DNA from: Myxococcus stipitatus
GTDB taxonomy: Bacteria; Myxococcota; Myxococcia; Myxococcales; Myxococcaceae
Assembly (NCBI RefSeq): GCF_038561935.1
Contig: NZ_CP102770.1
Coordinates: 8,742,001-8,806,000 of the forward strand
DNA length: 64,000 bases
Direction: 5' to 3'
The notes below the pieces were generated by a model. The model made no database searches. It was not told where the DNA came from and was given only the letters and a program-made list of their open reading frames with translations. A program made the position numbers and the translations under genes. Positions 27,401 through 36,025 of the stretch are shown here, in pieces (the stretch's first letter is position 1; every line of letters begins with the position of its first letter).

Positions 27401-29941
27401 CAGCGCGAAGGCGGCGAGGACCACGGCCAGCGGCCGGACGCGAGGCAGCAGCCGCGACGCCCACGCGACCGAGGCCGCCGCCAGCAACATCACCATGCCC
27501 AGCCCGCTCACCTGCTCCACGATGCCGACGACGAAGCCGAACAGCGCGAAGAAGAGGGCCGGCAGGCCCAGCTTGCGAAGCAGCGGGGAGCGCTCGCTCG
27601 CGACCGCCAGCCCCAGCGCCACGAGCACCAGCGAGAACACCCCCACCGTCTCCGACGCCTGGAACATCACCTTGGGAACCAGGAGCGCCATCAGCCAGGC
27701 GGCGTAGGCCATGACGCTCTCGTTGCGGAGCGTCCACGCGACGACGAGCGCGCTGGCGCCACACAGCACCATGCCGGGGATGGACATGAAGTTCAGCGTG
27801 GCGCTGAGCCCCGTGAAGAACCCCAGCGAGCCCACCACCAGCGTCACGGGCGCCAGGACCTTCCGCGTCCGCGCGGTGCACACCGTGCAGACGCCCGCGA
27901 GCACGAGCGCCAGCACGCCGGAGATGAGCGCGGACGCCGAACCGAACAGCGCGTTGAGCGCGAGGAGGGGCACCAGGGGCGCGAGGAACGCGCCCACGAG
28001 GGTCAGGTAGAAGCGCTCCACCAGCAGGCCCGCGAACAGGCACACCAGCGACAGGCCCAGCACACACCAGAGCGCCGGGCGCGAGTCCGGCCCCGCCATC
28101 CCGTAGAAGCTGAAGAGGACACCGGCCACGGCCGTGGAGCGGAACAGCACCTCCGCGAACGCGACGTCCCGCGCATCGCTCGTGCGCTCACCGCGCCACA
28201 GCCGCGACACCGCGAACACCACCCCCGCGAGGACGAAGGGCAGCGCCGTCAGCGCGCCATACTGGACCGGCAGCTTGACGTCCGTCGCGTAGCCCATCGC
28301 CGCCTTGAACGAGGCGATGAGCGCCTTCACCGGTCCGGGGACGAGCTGCCCCATGGTGGCATAGGCGAAGTACGAGGCCGCGTAGGCGGGATACACCCAG
28401 GGCAGCCGGTTGAGCGCCCCTCGCGCCAGCGACACCATGGTCCAGGTGATGATGGCGGCGGTGACGAAGAACATCGGCCCGCGCGCGCCCACCGTGGTGA
28501 GCAGGCACATCAACTGGAGCGAGGCCACCCACAGCGCCAGCGGGTCCACCGCCTTCTCCGGCGGCAACGTCCTGAAGCGCAGGGCACAGGCCAGCAGGAA
28601 CGCGACGAGCGGCGCGTAGAGACTCCAGCCCGGCGAAGCCCCCGCTCCCTCGAGTGCCACGTGCAGCCGCACCGCGTACGCCACGAGCAGGTAGAGCGGA
28701 GCCCCCAGCGCGAACACCAGCGTGGTGCCCTCGCGCGGCTCGTCCACGGCCTTCCTCGACAACAGGAAGAAGAGGACACACGGCAGGACGTTGAGCCATG
28801 GCGCGATGTCCCCCAGCTTCACGGCCAGCGGCGCCAGCCCCATCATCAGCGTGGTGGAGATGAGCCCCAGCTGGACGAAGGGCCGCGAGGGCGCATCGAA
28901 CGCCTCCGCGGGCTTGCGCACGAGCCATGCCGCGCCCAGCGCCCACGCGAACAACAGCGGGATTCGCAGCGCCAGTCCCACGCCTTCGAGCAGCGACGCC
29001 TCGCCCAGCCCGATGGGTCCCAGCGCGATGCCCACCAGCGGCGCCGACGCGGAGCCGATGAGGCCCAGGATGTTCCCCGAGTCCCGCAGCGCCTCGCGCT
29101 TCGCGAGGTAGCGCCCCATCAGGGAGAAGCCCGCGGACACGCCCGCCGTCATGCCGAAGACGATGAGCGAGCGCGTGTTCGAGGAGATTCCCGCCCAGCT
29201 CTCGAAGACGAGGTAGAGGGTGCTCGACAGGATGAGGATGGCGCCGATGAACCACCAGAGCGTCTCCGCGAGGAACGGCTTCCACACGCGGCTCCAGGTG
29301 GAGACCTTCTCGACGAGCCGGGCCGTCGCATGGCTCGGCGGAGGCGGGGCCTCGAACAGCGGCTCCAGCGGATTCTCGGGCAGCGGATGCGCCTCGGGCT
29401 CGCGCGCCTCGGACACCGGCTCACGGGCCTCACCCGCGAGGAACATCGCGGCCTCGTGCGCGGCCTCCTCCCGGGACACCACCGAGGCCACCTCGGCGGC
29501 GGCCCCAACCGCCGGAACCTCCGACGCCGCGGCCTGCTCCAGCGGCGTCTCCGCGAGGACCACGGCCGGGTGCTCGTCGGGCAACGCGACCTCTTCCACG
29601 GAGGCCGCGGGCAGCTCCTCGCGCACGACGGCCTCGGGCACCACGGGCGTGGCCTGGGCCACCGCCGCGTGCTCCCAGGGGACCGCGGGCGCGTGACTCT
29701 TCGACTCGGCGAGCACGGAGAGAAGGATTCGCGCCTGGCGCTCGTATCGCTCGGAGAGGAAGCGCCGCACGTGAGGCGGCACCTCGGAGGTCTCCCAGCG
29801 GCTCATCTCGGACAGGAGGAAGTGGACGTGAGCAAGCTCCGTCTCCACCTCCATTCGCGTTCGCGCGGACATCGCCGTGCCGCAGAGTGCACAGTGGCTG
29901 GAAGCCCCCAGGCGCTCCTGCCTGCATTCAGGGCAGTACAT
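24440..29941 (-). CDS. Very large polytopic membrane protein with N-terminal zinc ribbon
   Basis: 1833 residues. Residues 2-22 carry CPEC (3-6) and CALC (18-21), a CxxC...CxxC zinc ribbon, followed by a helical stretch (30-80) and an Ala/Glu/Pro-rich linker to about residue 205. From about 220 to the end almost everything is hydrophobic helices separated by short Arg-rich or Trp-rich loops. I count several dozen likely TM segments, which resembles DUF2339/DUF2157-type proteins in style, but I cannot assign a family. No catalytic motif stands out. The hydrophobic pattern confirms this frame; the long open frame on the plus strand is a His/Arg/Gln-rich shadow. Function unknown. Confidence 0.8.
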   Translation of the reverse strand: MYCPECRQERLGASSHCALCGTAMSARTRMEVETELAHVHFLLSEMSRWETSEVPPHVRRFLSERYERQARILLSVLAESKSHAPAVPWEHAAVAQATPVVPEAVVREELPAASVEEVALPDEHPAVVLAETPLEQAAASEVPAVGAAAEVASVVSREEAAHEAAMFLAGEAREPVSEAREPEAHPLPENPLEPLFEAPPPPSHATARLVEKVSTWSRVWKPFLAETLWWFIGAILILSSTLYLVFESWAGISSNTRSLIVFGMTAGVSAGFSLMGRYLAKREALRDSGNILGLIGSASAPLVGIALGPIGLGEASLLEGVGLALRIPLLFAWALGAAWLVRKPAEAFDAPSRPFVQLGLISTTLMMGLAPLAVKLGDIAPWLNVLPCVLFFLLSRKAVDEPREGTTLVFALGAPLYLLVAYAVRLHVALEGAGASPGWSLYAPLVAFLLACALRFRTLPPEKAVDPLALWVASLQLMCLLTTVGARGPMFFVTAAIITWTMVSLARGALNRLPWVYPAYAASYFAYATMGQLVPGPVKALIASFKAAMGYATDVKLPVQYGALTALPFVLAGVVFAVSRLWRGERTSDARDVAFAEVLFRSTAVAGVLFSFYGMAGPDSRPALWCVLGLSLVCLFAGLLVERFYLTLVGAFLAPLVPLLALNALFGSASALISGVLALVLAGVCTVCTARTRKVLAPVTLVVGSLGFFTGLSATLNFMSIPGMVLCGASALVVAWTLRNESVMAYAAWLMALLVPKVMFQASETVGVFSLVLVALGLAVASERSPLLRKLGLPALFFALFGFVVGIVEQVSGLGMVMLLAAASVAWASRLLPRVRPLAVVLAAFALLPDLPSLSVQWGGLMLPGMSLALFILWGLGSSVAAARWGRSASTTTAALVTWVFPLVAVKATSASWESLYLAGSALAVLLTARALPAGLSLAVSALYATAGLYTVGPVALLGLAAVFALLAVAEEIPSVLAIGAGGRRFAWVATVSSGLVLLLSVLSWDDAHPAWMVSGAMVLPLLWTRANRLPYLAALSGPYVFVGLLAIGGASPAWLYVFPLVALAVARAVEHVPAFSSLLLRSREVSARNALSLGMQVSLAFITPLVMLRPWVAPEVLYVLAGSLALMPGPRPSLRVCGAALLLLFVPEARPVVTGLLLALALAEHHVPSAVWAFFRSPPDVRFRWGAVLTALVIAVLPVADEPSPWRLAGVAGVLTLAAFLLSRRWLFVPAVWALALAMLGQTDTHGFLEWRPEAGLALIGVALGAAVLSALCQLGAVQRTLDAVASRLTPGLDGTWSEPLWVGGAGTLALLLLGRLVDSGPGSLEPAVAMGALVTSLMLMVARERWMANVATGLLAAALVATVSLPWIPVVVSGAGLVLCVGGMALDARGVRVGAALHHGGWVLALLSLAALRDLEHAGTPLCFLLGLGSAWTVVWRRPAREVVGWLASLVSLHGALMHLGAVYSSGRGSAFILPYFGAASAVLAALALFLASVKWRRIVGLGFTVIALAEVFASLSALGAHADALREALVVSAAFVVLLFALVRRAVREQDEIAAYLSQAVLALGYLSVRLLGMGAQPGTGDTLAALVGGALFTGLYLLVQREGSGLTVFRGPALWGAFLFPLAGLLSAPWHEPLTVAALLVGHAAHFAALASHPSRRGVASIASVLAFNLALLLVWHGTGEGEPQFYVIPAGLSLLALLRVFRTGLESAAYAQLRGVAVTLIYVAGAWKPLMFNDSLAMLLCVVLCVVGVAFGIALRIRSYVYLGTAFMVTCIAANLVRFGMRDHRIAAASFFVLGLIVIGSMVMFTAHRAALLQRYARVREMLSTWEG

Positions 29942-30145
29942 GAGTGGCCCCCTCTACAACGGACATGCCACGCAGAATGCCTGGAAGAATCACCGGTTGG
30001 AAATCGGTGACCTTCCCCCCGGCGTGTCGGCCGGGTGGCACCTGTGCAAGGGGGTGCACAACCGCTGCATCACACCCGACGCACCTGTCAGTTCCGCTGG
30101 GCGTGCTGGCCCCCCACCCCTCGTCCATGGAACGGTGCACCTCCC

Positions 30146-30652
30146 ATGAGCAACGAGACCCTGAATCTCCGCCCCATCCAGCCCCAGGACGACGCGGCGG
30201 TGGCCGCCCTCATCCGCACGGTGATGCCGGAGTTTGGCGCCGACGGACCGGGCTTCGCGATTCACGACGCGGAGGTGGCCGCGATGAGCGCCGCGTACGC
30301 CTCTCCCCGTCACGCGTACTTCGTGGTGGAGCGCGCGGGCCGCGTCGTGGGGGGAGGCGGCATCGCACCGCTGCAAGGGGGTGACCCGGGCGTGTGCGAG
30401 CTGCGCAAGATGTACTTCCTCCCCGAGGCCCGAGGCCAGGGAGCGGGCGAACGCCTGCTGCGCCAGTGCCTCGCCTTCGCGCGCGAGGCGGGCTTCCAGC
30501 GCTGCTACCTGGAGACGCTCTCCGCGATGAAGCAGGCGCAGAAGCTCTACCAGCGGCTGGGCTTCGAGCGGCTCTCCGCGCCCCTGGGCAACACGGGGCA
30601 CTTCGGCTGCAATCACTTCTACGCACTCGACCTGACGAAGCCCGCCCCCTGA
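30146..30652 (+). CDS. GNAT-family N-acetyltransferase
   Basis: 168 residues. Standard GNAT layout: NLRPIQPQDDAAVAALIR at the start, GRVVGGGGIAPLQGGDPGVCELRKMYFLPEARGQGAGERLLRQCLAFA (about 66-113), including the acetyl-CoA pyrophosphate loop ARGQGAGERLL (Q/RxxGxG/A), then CYLETLSAMKQAQKLYQRLGF. The C-terminal FGCNHFYALDL is typical of small-molecule GNATs that acetylate amines. Substrate unknown. The ATG at 30146 is preferred to upstream in-frame codons because the upstream 37 codons lack homology-like features. Divergent from the large membrane protein across a 204-bp gap. Confidence 0.88.
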   Translation: MSNETLNLRPIQPQDDAAVAALIRTVMPEFGADGPGFAIHDAEVAAMSAAYASPRHAYFVVERAGRVVGGGGIAPLQGGDPGVCELRKMYFLPEARGQGAGERLLRQCLAFAREAGFQRCYLETLSAMKQAQKLYQRLGFERLSAPLGNTGHFGCNHFYALDLTKPAP

Positions 30653-30743
30653 GGCGTCCCGCTCCCCTGCCCTGCCACCGGGCGCACGCGCCGCACCGGG
30701 CCGACTCCTCTCCAGGCCGCACCTTCCGGAGAGGAGACAGCCC

Positions 30744-31439
30744 ATGGCGGCCGCCGGAACCCTCTCGAGCCACGACGACCAGCGCCCCTTCGACATCGAC
30801 GACGTGCTCGCACGGGTGCGCGAGGCGGTGCGCGACGTCCCGGACGCGGCGATGTTCGCGCTCGCGGAGCAGGGACACGACAGCCTCTTCGAGCAGCTCG
30901 TGGCCTGCGTGCTCTCCATCCGCACGCTCGACGAGGTGAGCCTGCCCGCGTCGCTCGCGCTGCTGCGTCGCGCCTCCACTCCCGACGCGCTTGCCCGCAT
31001 GAGCCCCAGCGACATCGACGCCCTCATCCAGCCCGTGACGTTCCACGAGGCCAAGGCACACCAGCTCCACGCCATTGCCGTGAGGACCCGCGATGAGCTC
31101 GGCGGCGAGCTGCCCTGCGATGCCCAGGTGCTCCAGTCCTTCAAGGGCGTGGGCCCCAAGTGCGCGCACCTGGCGCTGGGCATCGCGTGTGGACACGAGG
31201 TCATCAGCGTGGACATCCACGTGCATCGCGTCACCAACCGCTGGGGCTACGTGAAGACGCGCACGCCCGAGGCCACGCTGGAGGCCCTGGAGGCCCGACT
31301 GCCGCGCCGGTACTGGGTGGAAATCAATCGCCTGCTTGTGCCGTTCGGAAAACACGTCTGCACCGGCTCGCGGCCTCGGTGCTCCACCTGTCCAGTGCTG
31401 AAGCAATGTCGGCAGGTCGGCGTGACGAACCCGCGTTGA
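30744..31439 (+). CDS. nth: Endonuclease III-like DNA glycosylase with 4Fe-4S cluster
   Basis: 231 residues. HhH-GPD base-excision-repair glycosylase/AP lyase. The helix-hairpin-helix is FKGVGPKCAHLALG with Lys139 in the catalytic Lys position, and Asp157 lies in SVDIHVHRVTNRWG. The iron-sulfur loop is Cys206-X6-Cys213-X2-Cys216-X5-Cys222, exactly the EndoIII spacing. The N-terminal 40 residues differ from E. coli Nth, so this may be an Nth paralogue; the symbol is tentative. GAGGAG at 30731-30736 supports the ATG at 30744. Confidence 0.9.
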   Translation: MAAAGTLSSHDDQRPFDIDDVLARVREAVRDVPDAAMFALAEQGHDSLFEQLVACVLSIRTLDEVSLPASLALLRRASTPDALARMSPSDIDALIQPVTFHEAKAHQLHAIAVRTRDELGGELPCDAQVLQSFKGVGPKCAHLALGIACGHEVISVDIHVHRVTNRWGYVKTRTPEATLEALEARLPRRYWVEINRLLVPFGKHVCTGSRPRCSTCPVLKQCRQVGVTNPR

Positions 31440-31517
31440 CGCGGCGCTCTTCCATTGCCGATGGGAGGCGGGCTGGACACACTGGGCCTGTTTCCTCGCA
31501 GCCTGGAGTGCCCACAC

Positions 31518-33860
31518 ATGGTGGAAGAGACCCGTCCAACCGCGAAGGAGCTGCTGTCGCTGCCGCGGCTCGCACCCCTGGTGCCCATGCTGTACGTGGC
31601 CTGGACGGACGGGGAGCTGACGCCCGCGGAGATTCGGATGCTGGGCACCGCGGCGCGCGCGCAGCCGTGGCTGGACCTGCGCTCCACCACCGTGCTCGCG
31701 CGCTGGCTGGACCCCTTGATGCCGCCCGCGCCGCATGAGCTGGCGCTCGTCCGCGACCACATCCGCTCCGCCGCGCGGCGCCTGGCACTCAGCCCCCAGG
31801 AGAGCCTCGCGGAACTGGGCGCGAAGCTGGCCGAGGTCGCCTCCGAAGCACAGGTGCTGCACCCGTCCCTCCCGGAGCTCGTGAGCGCGCTCGCGACGGT
31901 GGAGGCCGCGCTGGGCGTCTCCGGCCGCGAGGCGGTGCGCGCGCTCGTCCCCTCCGCCGCGCACGAGCCCCGGCGCATCGGCCCGAGCGAGCCCACCTCC
32001 TTCGCCCCCGAGGCCCTGCGCGCGGTGCTGGACCGCACGTACCCCGAGGTCCGCTCGAAGGTGCGCGAGTGGCTGGAGGCCCCCGCGTTCCGCTACCCCA
32101 CCGCCCCGCAGGACACGAGCAGGCAGCGCGAGCAGGTGTTCGACTGGATGAAGCAGCTCGCGGACCAGGGCCTGGGCCGCATCGCCTTCCCGGAAGGCAA
32201 CGAGACGGGCGCGGACCTGGGTGCCTTCATCGCCGCGTTCGAGACGCTGGCCTTCTTCGACTTGAGCCTCGTGGTGAAGGTGGGCGTCCACTTCGGCCTG
32301 TTCGGCGCGAGCATCCTGTTCCTCGGCACGGAGCGCCACCACCGCGAGTACCTGCCGAAGGTCGCCTCGCTGGAGCTGCCCGGGTGCTTCGCGATGAGCG
32401 AGCTGGGCCACGGCTCCAACGTGCGCGACGTGCAGACGGTGGCGCGCTACGACGCGGAGGCCGGGAACTTCGTCGTCCACACGCCGTCGGACAGCGCGCG
32501 CAAGGAGTGGATTGGCAACGCGGCGAAGCACGGCCGCATCGCGACGGTGTTCGCGCAACTGGAGGTCGGCGGCAAGGCGCTGGGCGTCCACGCGCTCCTG
32601 GTCCCCCTGCGCGATGAGCAGGGACGCACGCTGCCCGGCGTGCGCATCGAGGACTGCGGCCGGAAGATGGGCCTCAACGGCGTGGACAACGGCCGGCTGT
32701 GGTTCGACCACGTGCGGGTGCCTCGGGAGAACCTGCTGGACCGCTTCGGGCAGGTGAGCGCGCAGGGCGAGTACACCAGCTCCATCCCCAGCGACGGGCG
32801 GCGCTTCTTCACCATGCTGGGCACGCTGGTGGCGGGCCGGGTGAGCGTGGCCTGCGCGTCCCTGAGCGCGGCGAAGAGCGGGCTGACCATCGCGGTGCGC
32901 TACGCGGACACGCGCCGGCAGTTCGGTCCTCCGGGCGCGCCGGAGGTGCGGCTCCTCGACCACCAGACGCATCAGCTCCGGCTCCTCAAGCCGCTGGCGA
33001 AGACGTACGCGCTCGACTTCGCGCTCGAGTACCTGGTGGAGCGCTACGTGAAGCGCACGGAGGAGGACGCCATGGAGGTGGAGGCCCTGGCCGCGGGCCT
33101 CAAGGCGTATGCCTCCTGGAGCGCGACGGCGGTGCTCCAGGAAGCGCGCGAGGCGTGCGGAGGCCAGGGCTACCTGGAGGCGAACCGGCTGCCCGCGCTC
33201 AAGGCGGACACGGACATCTTCTCCACGTTCGAGGGCGACAACACGGTGCTGCTGCAGCTGGTCGCCAAGAGCCTGCTGACGGACTACCGACAGCGCTTCG
33301 AGGATGACCGCGTCTACGCGGTGCTGAAGCTCATCGCGGACAAGGCCGCGGCCATGGCGGACCGCAACCCGTTCGCCGCCCGCCGCACCGACAGCGAGCA
33401 CCTGCGCGATGGCGACTTCCAGCTCCGGCTGCTGCGCTACCGGGAGGAGGACCTGCTGGCCTCGGTGGCGAAGCGGCTGCGCAAGCGGATGGCCGCGGGC
33501 GTGGAGGCCTTCACCGCCTTCAACCAGGTCCAGGCGCACCTGGTCGCGCTGTCCGAGGCGCACGTCGAGCGCGTCGTGCTGGAGCAGTTCCTCCTGGGCG
33601 TGGAGAAGGTCCAGGACGCGGACCTGAAGACGGTGCTGGGCCGCCTGTGCGACCTCTATGGCCTGTCCTGCCTGGAGTCCGGGAGCGGCTGGTTCCAGGA
33701 GCACGGGCTCGTGGAGGCGTCCAAGGCGCTGGCCATCCGCAAGGAGGTCGTGAAGCTCTGCACGGAGCTGCGCCCGGACGCGGTGGCGCTGGTCGACGCG
33801 TTCGGGATTCCCGACACGTGTCTCGCGGCGCCCATCGGCCTGGGCCACCTGTCGCCCTGA
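31518..33860 (+). CDS. Acyl-CoA dehydrogenase/oxidase family protein with N-terminal TerB-like region
   Basis: 780 residues. Residues about 10-105 look like a TerB-type helical domain (LVPMLYVAWTDGELTPAEIRMLG), an unusual N-terminal addition. The remainder follows acyl-CoA oxidase architecture: FAMSELGHGSNVRDVQTVARYD, WIGNAAKHG, then FDHVRVPRENLLDRFG, YADTRRQFGPPGAPEVRLLDHQTHQ and CGGQGYLEANRLPALKADTDIFSTFEGDNTVLLQLVAK, in which the Glu of FEGDN is the expected catalytic base. It probably oxidises acyl-CoA with FAD in beta-oxidation. The ATG at 31518 was chosen because the 21 upstream in-frame residues are not family-like. No other beta-oxidation genes are adjacent. Confidence 0.87.
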   Translation: MVEETRPTAKELLSLPRLAPLVPMLYVAWTDGELTPAEIRMLGTAARAQPWLDLRSTTVLARWLDPLMPPAPHELALVRDHIRSAARRLALSPQESLAELGAKLAEVASEAQVLHPSLPELVSALATVEAALGVSGREAVRALVPSAAHEPRRIGPSEPTSFAPEALRAVLDRTYPEVRSKVREWLEAPAFRYPTAPQDTSRQREQVFDWMKQLADQGLGRIAFPEGNETGADLGAFIAAFETLAFFDLSLVVKVGVHFGLFGASILFLGTERHHREYLPKVASLELPGCFAMSELGHGSNVRDVQTVARYDAEAGNFVVHTPSDSARKEWIGNAAKHGRIATVFAQLEVGGKALGVHALLVPLRDEQGRTLPGVRIEDCGRKMGLNGVDNGRLWFDHVRVPRENLLDRFGQVSAQGEYTSSIPSDGRRFFTMLGTLVAGRVSVACASLSAAKSGLTIAVRYADTRRQFGPPGAPEVRLLDHQTHQLRLLKPLAKTYALDFALEYLVERYVKRTEEDAMEVEALAAGLKAYASWSATAVLQEAREACGGQGYLEANRLPALKADTDIFSTFEGDNTVLLQLVAKSLLTDYRQRFEDDRVYAVLKLIADKAAAMADRNPFAARRTDSEHLRDGDFQLRLLRYREEDLLASVAKRLRKRMAAGVEAFTAFNQVQAHLVALSEAHVERVVLEQFLLGVEKVQDADLKTVLGRLCDLYGLSCLESGSGWFQEHGLVEASKALAIRKEVVKLCTELRPDAVALVDAFGIPDTCLAAPIGLGHLSP

Positions 33861-33870
33861 GTCGCGCGCC

Positions 33871-34500
33871 CTACTGAATCACGGCCGGCGCGCGGAACAC
33901 CTCGCCGTCGCGGCCTTCGACGCGCAAGCTGGCGTCGTCGGCGGGACTCACGCGCAGCTCCACCCGGGGCTGCCCGCGACGGTCCACCAGCAGCAAGCCG
34001 GGCGCGCCATTCTCGTCCGCGCCCAGAATCGCGCGAGGCCGCCCGTCCGCGTCCGCCAGCTCCAGCCGCGAGGAGCCATCCACCTGGAGCCCCACCGCGA
34101 ACAGGTCCACCCCGCCGCGCTTGGACAGCGTCAGCCGGGGGGCCTCGTCCGAGTACACGGTGAGCTCCGCCAGGGACTCGCCCTCGGCCGTCGCGAAGCG
34201 CAGCCGGGGAGAGCCATCCTCCGCCACGCCGAGCAGCGCGCGCGGACGTCCCTCGCCGTCATTCAGCACCAGCCCCGCGCTCCCCGCGTCATCCAGGCCC
34301 AGGAGGGCCCGTTGCTGACCGCGCGCGTCCTGGAGCACCAGTCGCGAGGCCACCAGCTCGCCCCCCACCGCCTCCGGTGAGGTCCGCAGCGCCGCGGCGC
34401 CCAGGCCCAGGCCCGCCAGCGCGAGCGCGGTGAAGGTCAGCCCCTGCATCCGCCGGCAGCGCCGCTCCAGCCGCTCCAGCCGAGTCTCCAGCGAGTCCAT
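33871..34500 (-). CDS. Membrane-anchored repeat protein of unknown function
   Basis: 209 residues. A basic coiled-coil-like N-terminus (LETRLERLERRCRRMQ), one membrane helix (about 20-38), then repeated beta units with the consensus L-x-L-x-D-x-x-G-x-x-R-A-x-L-G-x-x-x-D-G (visible at VLQDARGQQRALLG, VLNDGEGRPRALLG, LELADADGRPRAILG and LLVDRRGQPRVELR). The unit recurs every 20-25 residues and probably forms a stacked beta structure outside the cytoplasm. No enzyme motif. It converges with the acyl-CoA oxidase gene, leaving 10 bp. Confidence 0.7.
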   Translation of the reverse strand: MDSLETRLERLERRCRRMQGLTFTALALAGLGLGAAALRTSPEAVGGELVASRLVLQDARGQQRALLGLDDAGSAGLVLNDGEGRPRALLGVAEDGSPRLRFATAEGESLAELTVYSDEAPRLTLSKRGGVDLFAVGLQVDGSSRLELADADGRPRAILGADENGAPGLLLVDRRGQPRVELRVSPADDASLRVEGRDGEVFRAPAVIQ

Positions 34501-34581
34501 CCCAAGCCTCCTTGCCGTCGTCCGGACCCGAGCACCCGGGCTCGGACGGCGACAAGGTTAGCGGATGCGGGGAGGAGGACA

Positions 34582-35337
34582 TCAAATGTCGACGTCGCCC
34601 GCTTCCGTGAAGGCGTCCTGGCTCGGACGCTGGCTGGAGCGCCCCCGGCCGAAGAGGAAGCCCAGCTTGAACTGGACGAAGCCTCCGTTGAAGCCCGAGG
34701 CCAGCTCCGAGTCCGAGTCCCGCGAGCGGAAGGTGCCGACGACAGGGACGGAGAATCCCACTTCCGGCATCAGCCGGAAGCCCTCGGTGACGCGAAGCGC
34801 ATACCCCACCGAGGTCCCCACGTTCAGCAGGTTGACGGCGGCGCTCTCCCCTCCGCCCCCCGCCCCGATGCGGGTGTAGGACACGCGAGGCCCCAGCACG
34901 AACTCCGAGCCCCCCGACGTCTTGAAGCCCACGAGCAGGGGCACCGCGACATTGACGTAGCTGCCCACCACCGCGTCCTCGTCCGTGCCCACGAACAGGC
35001 CCATCACCGACGGCGCCAGGGAGATGGCCAGGTCGGGGTTGTCGGGATGGGTGAGCAGGAACTTCGACTGGAGTTCCGCGAGCGACGACCCGATGCGCAC
35101 GCCCAGGTCCACGCGGTCCGACACGCCGTAGCGCATCGCAAGGTCGATATGGGGGTAATAGACACCCTCCACGTCCTCTCCGCTGACGACACCCGCCCCA
35201 CCCAGGCCCGGCTCCATGGCGAACTGGAACCTGCCTTGGCCCAGTGTGTCGGCGGTCTGCACGTGACTCACCGAAACACAGCCAGTCCCCCAGAAGCCCA
35301 GACACATCGCGGCAACGAATGCGAGACGCTTCACCAT
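34582..35337 (-). CDS. Outer-membrane beta-barrel-like lipoprotein
   Basis: 251 residues. The signal sequence ends in GTGC (Cys20), a plausible lipobox. The mature part alternates hydrophobic and polar residues with repeated Gly and aromatic residues (MRYGVSDRVDLGVRIG, SYVNVAVPLLVGFKT, EFVLGPRVSYTRIG, LLNVGTSVGYALRVTEG, FRLMPEVGFSVPVVG), typical of short transmembrane strands. It ends with a hydrophobic strand QFKLGFLFG and a soluble tail, so it may not be a classical barrel with a C-terminal Phe. Role unknown. Confidence 0.65.
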   Translation of the reverse strand: MVKRLAFVAAMCLGFWGTGCVSVSHVQTADTLGQGRFQFAMEPGLGGAGVVSGEDVEGVYYPHIDLAMRYGVSDRVDLGVRIGSSLAELQSKFLLTHPDNPDLAISLAPSVMGLFVGTDEDAVVGSYVNVAVPLLVGFKTSGGSEFVLGPRVSYTRIGAGGGGESAAVNLLNVGTSVGYALRVTEGFRLMPEVGFSVPVVGTFRSRDSDSELASGFNGGFVQFKLGFLFGRGRSSQRPSQDAFTEAGDVDI

Positions 35338-35464
35338 CGGGTTCCCCCCTGGAACGTTTGAAACGCTTCGGCGCCGTCTGACGTTGGGTGCTTTTGGATA
35401 TTCACCCGGGACTGGAGTCCCTGGGGTGACAGCGAGTGGGGGCCAGCGAGAGAATGCACGTCAT

Positions 35465-35914
35465 ATGAGACAGCTCGACCAGGAGCGGTTGCTGGGGGCC
35501 TACCGGGCGACGCGGTATGTCATCCGCCCTCACGCCTCCACGGACGGCGTGGAGCAGGTCTTGAGGGTGGGCAGGCTCCACCCCTCGCTCGACGCGGCGC
35601 TGGCGGCGCGCGGCCATCGCGAGTGGGCGTTCCTGACGGCGTGGAATCCTGGCTCGCGCCCTCGGAGCAAGGAAGAGAACCAGCGCGCGCAGGAGCGGCT
35701 GGTCTCCCAGCTCATCGCGGGAGGCTGGGGCGTGGCGCCCGCCATTGGCGAGGCCGAGGACGGAAGCTGGTCCGAGCAGAGCCTCTTCGTCCCGGGTCTG
35801 CCTCGCGCGGACGCGGAGCGCTTCGGCCGCGCGCACGGACAGGTCGCCGTGCTGGTGGGCCGGGTGGGCGGTCCCGCCGAGCTGCTGTTCTGCCAGTACG
35901 ACGCCGCCCCGTGA
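35465..35914 (+). CDS. DUF3293 family protein
   Basis: 149 residues. AFLTAWNPGSRPRSKEENQRAQERLVSQL (about 57-85), WSEQSLFVPGLPRADAERFGRAHGQVAVLVG are the hallmark segments of DUF3293, small soluble proteins with no assigned function. The start at 35465 (MRQLDQERLLGAYRATRYVI) matches the family's N-terminal helix; earlier in-frame codons give sequence unlike it. No signal peptide. Between divergent neighbours, with its own short upstream region (35338-35464). Confidence 0.82.
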   Translation: MRQLDQERLLGAYRATRYVIRPHASTDGVEQVLRVGRLHPSLDAALAARGHREWAFLTAWNPGSRPRSKEENQRAQERLVSQLIAGGWGVAPAIGEAEDGSWSEQSLFVPGLPRADAERFGRAHGQVAVLVGRVGGPAELLFCQYDAAP

Positions 35915-36025
35915 CACCTCCGTGAGACGGCGTCGAGGCAAGCGCTTCACCGGGGTCGCCATGAAGTCACGGTGGGGCCCCTGAAACCGGGTAGGGTGTC
36001 CGCCCTGCACGCAGGAGCCGCATCC

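Noticed and set aside
24503-30010. 1835-codon open frame on the plus strand opposite the large membrane protein
   Set aside because: The product is extremely Arg/His/Gln-rich; the opposite frame has zinc ribbon and regular membrane helices.
30210-33848. 1212-codon minus-strand frame opposite the acetyltransferase, endonuclease III and acyl-CoA oxidase genes
   Set aside because: It crosses three confidently assigned genes and has no domain content.
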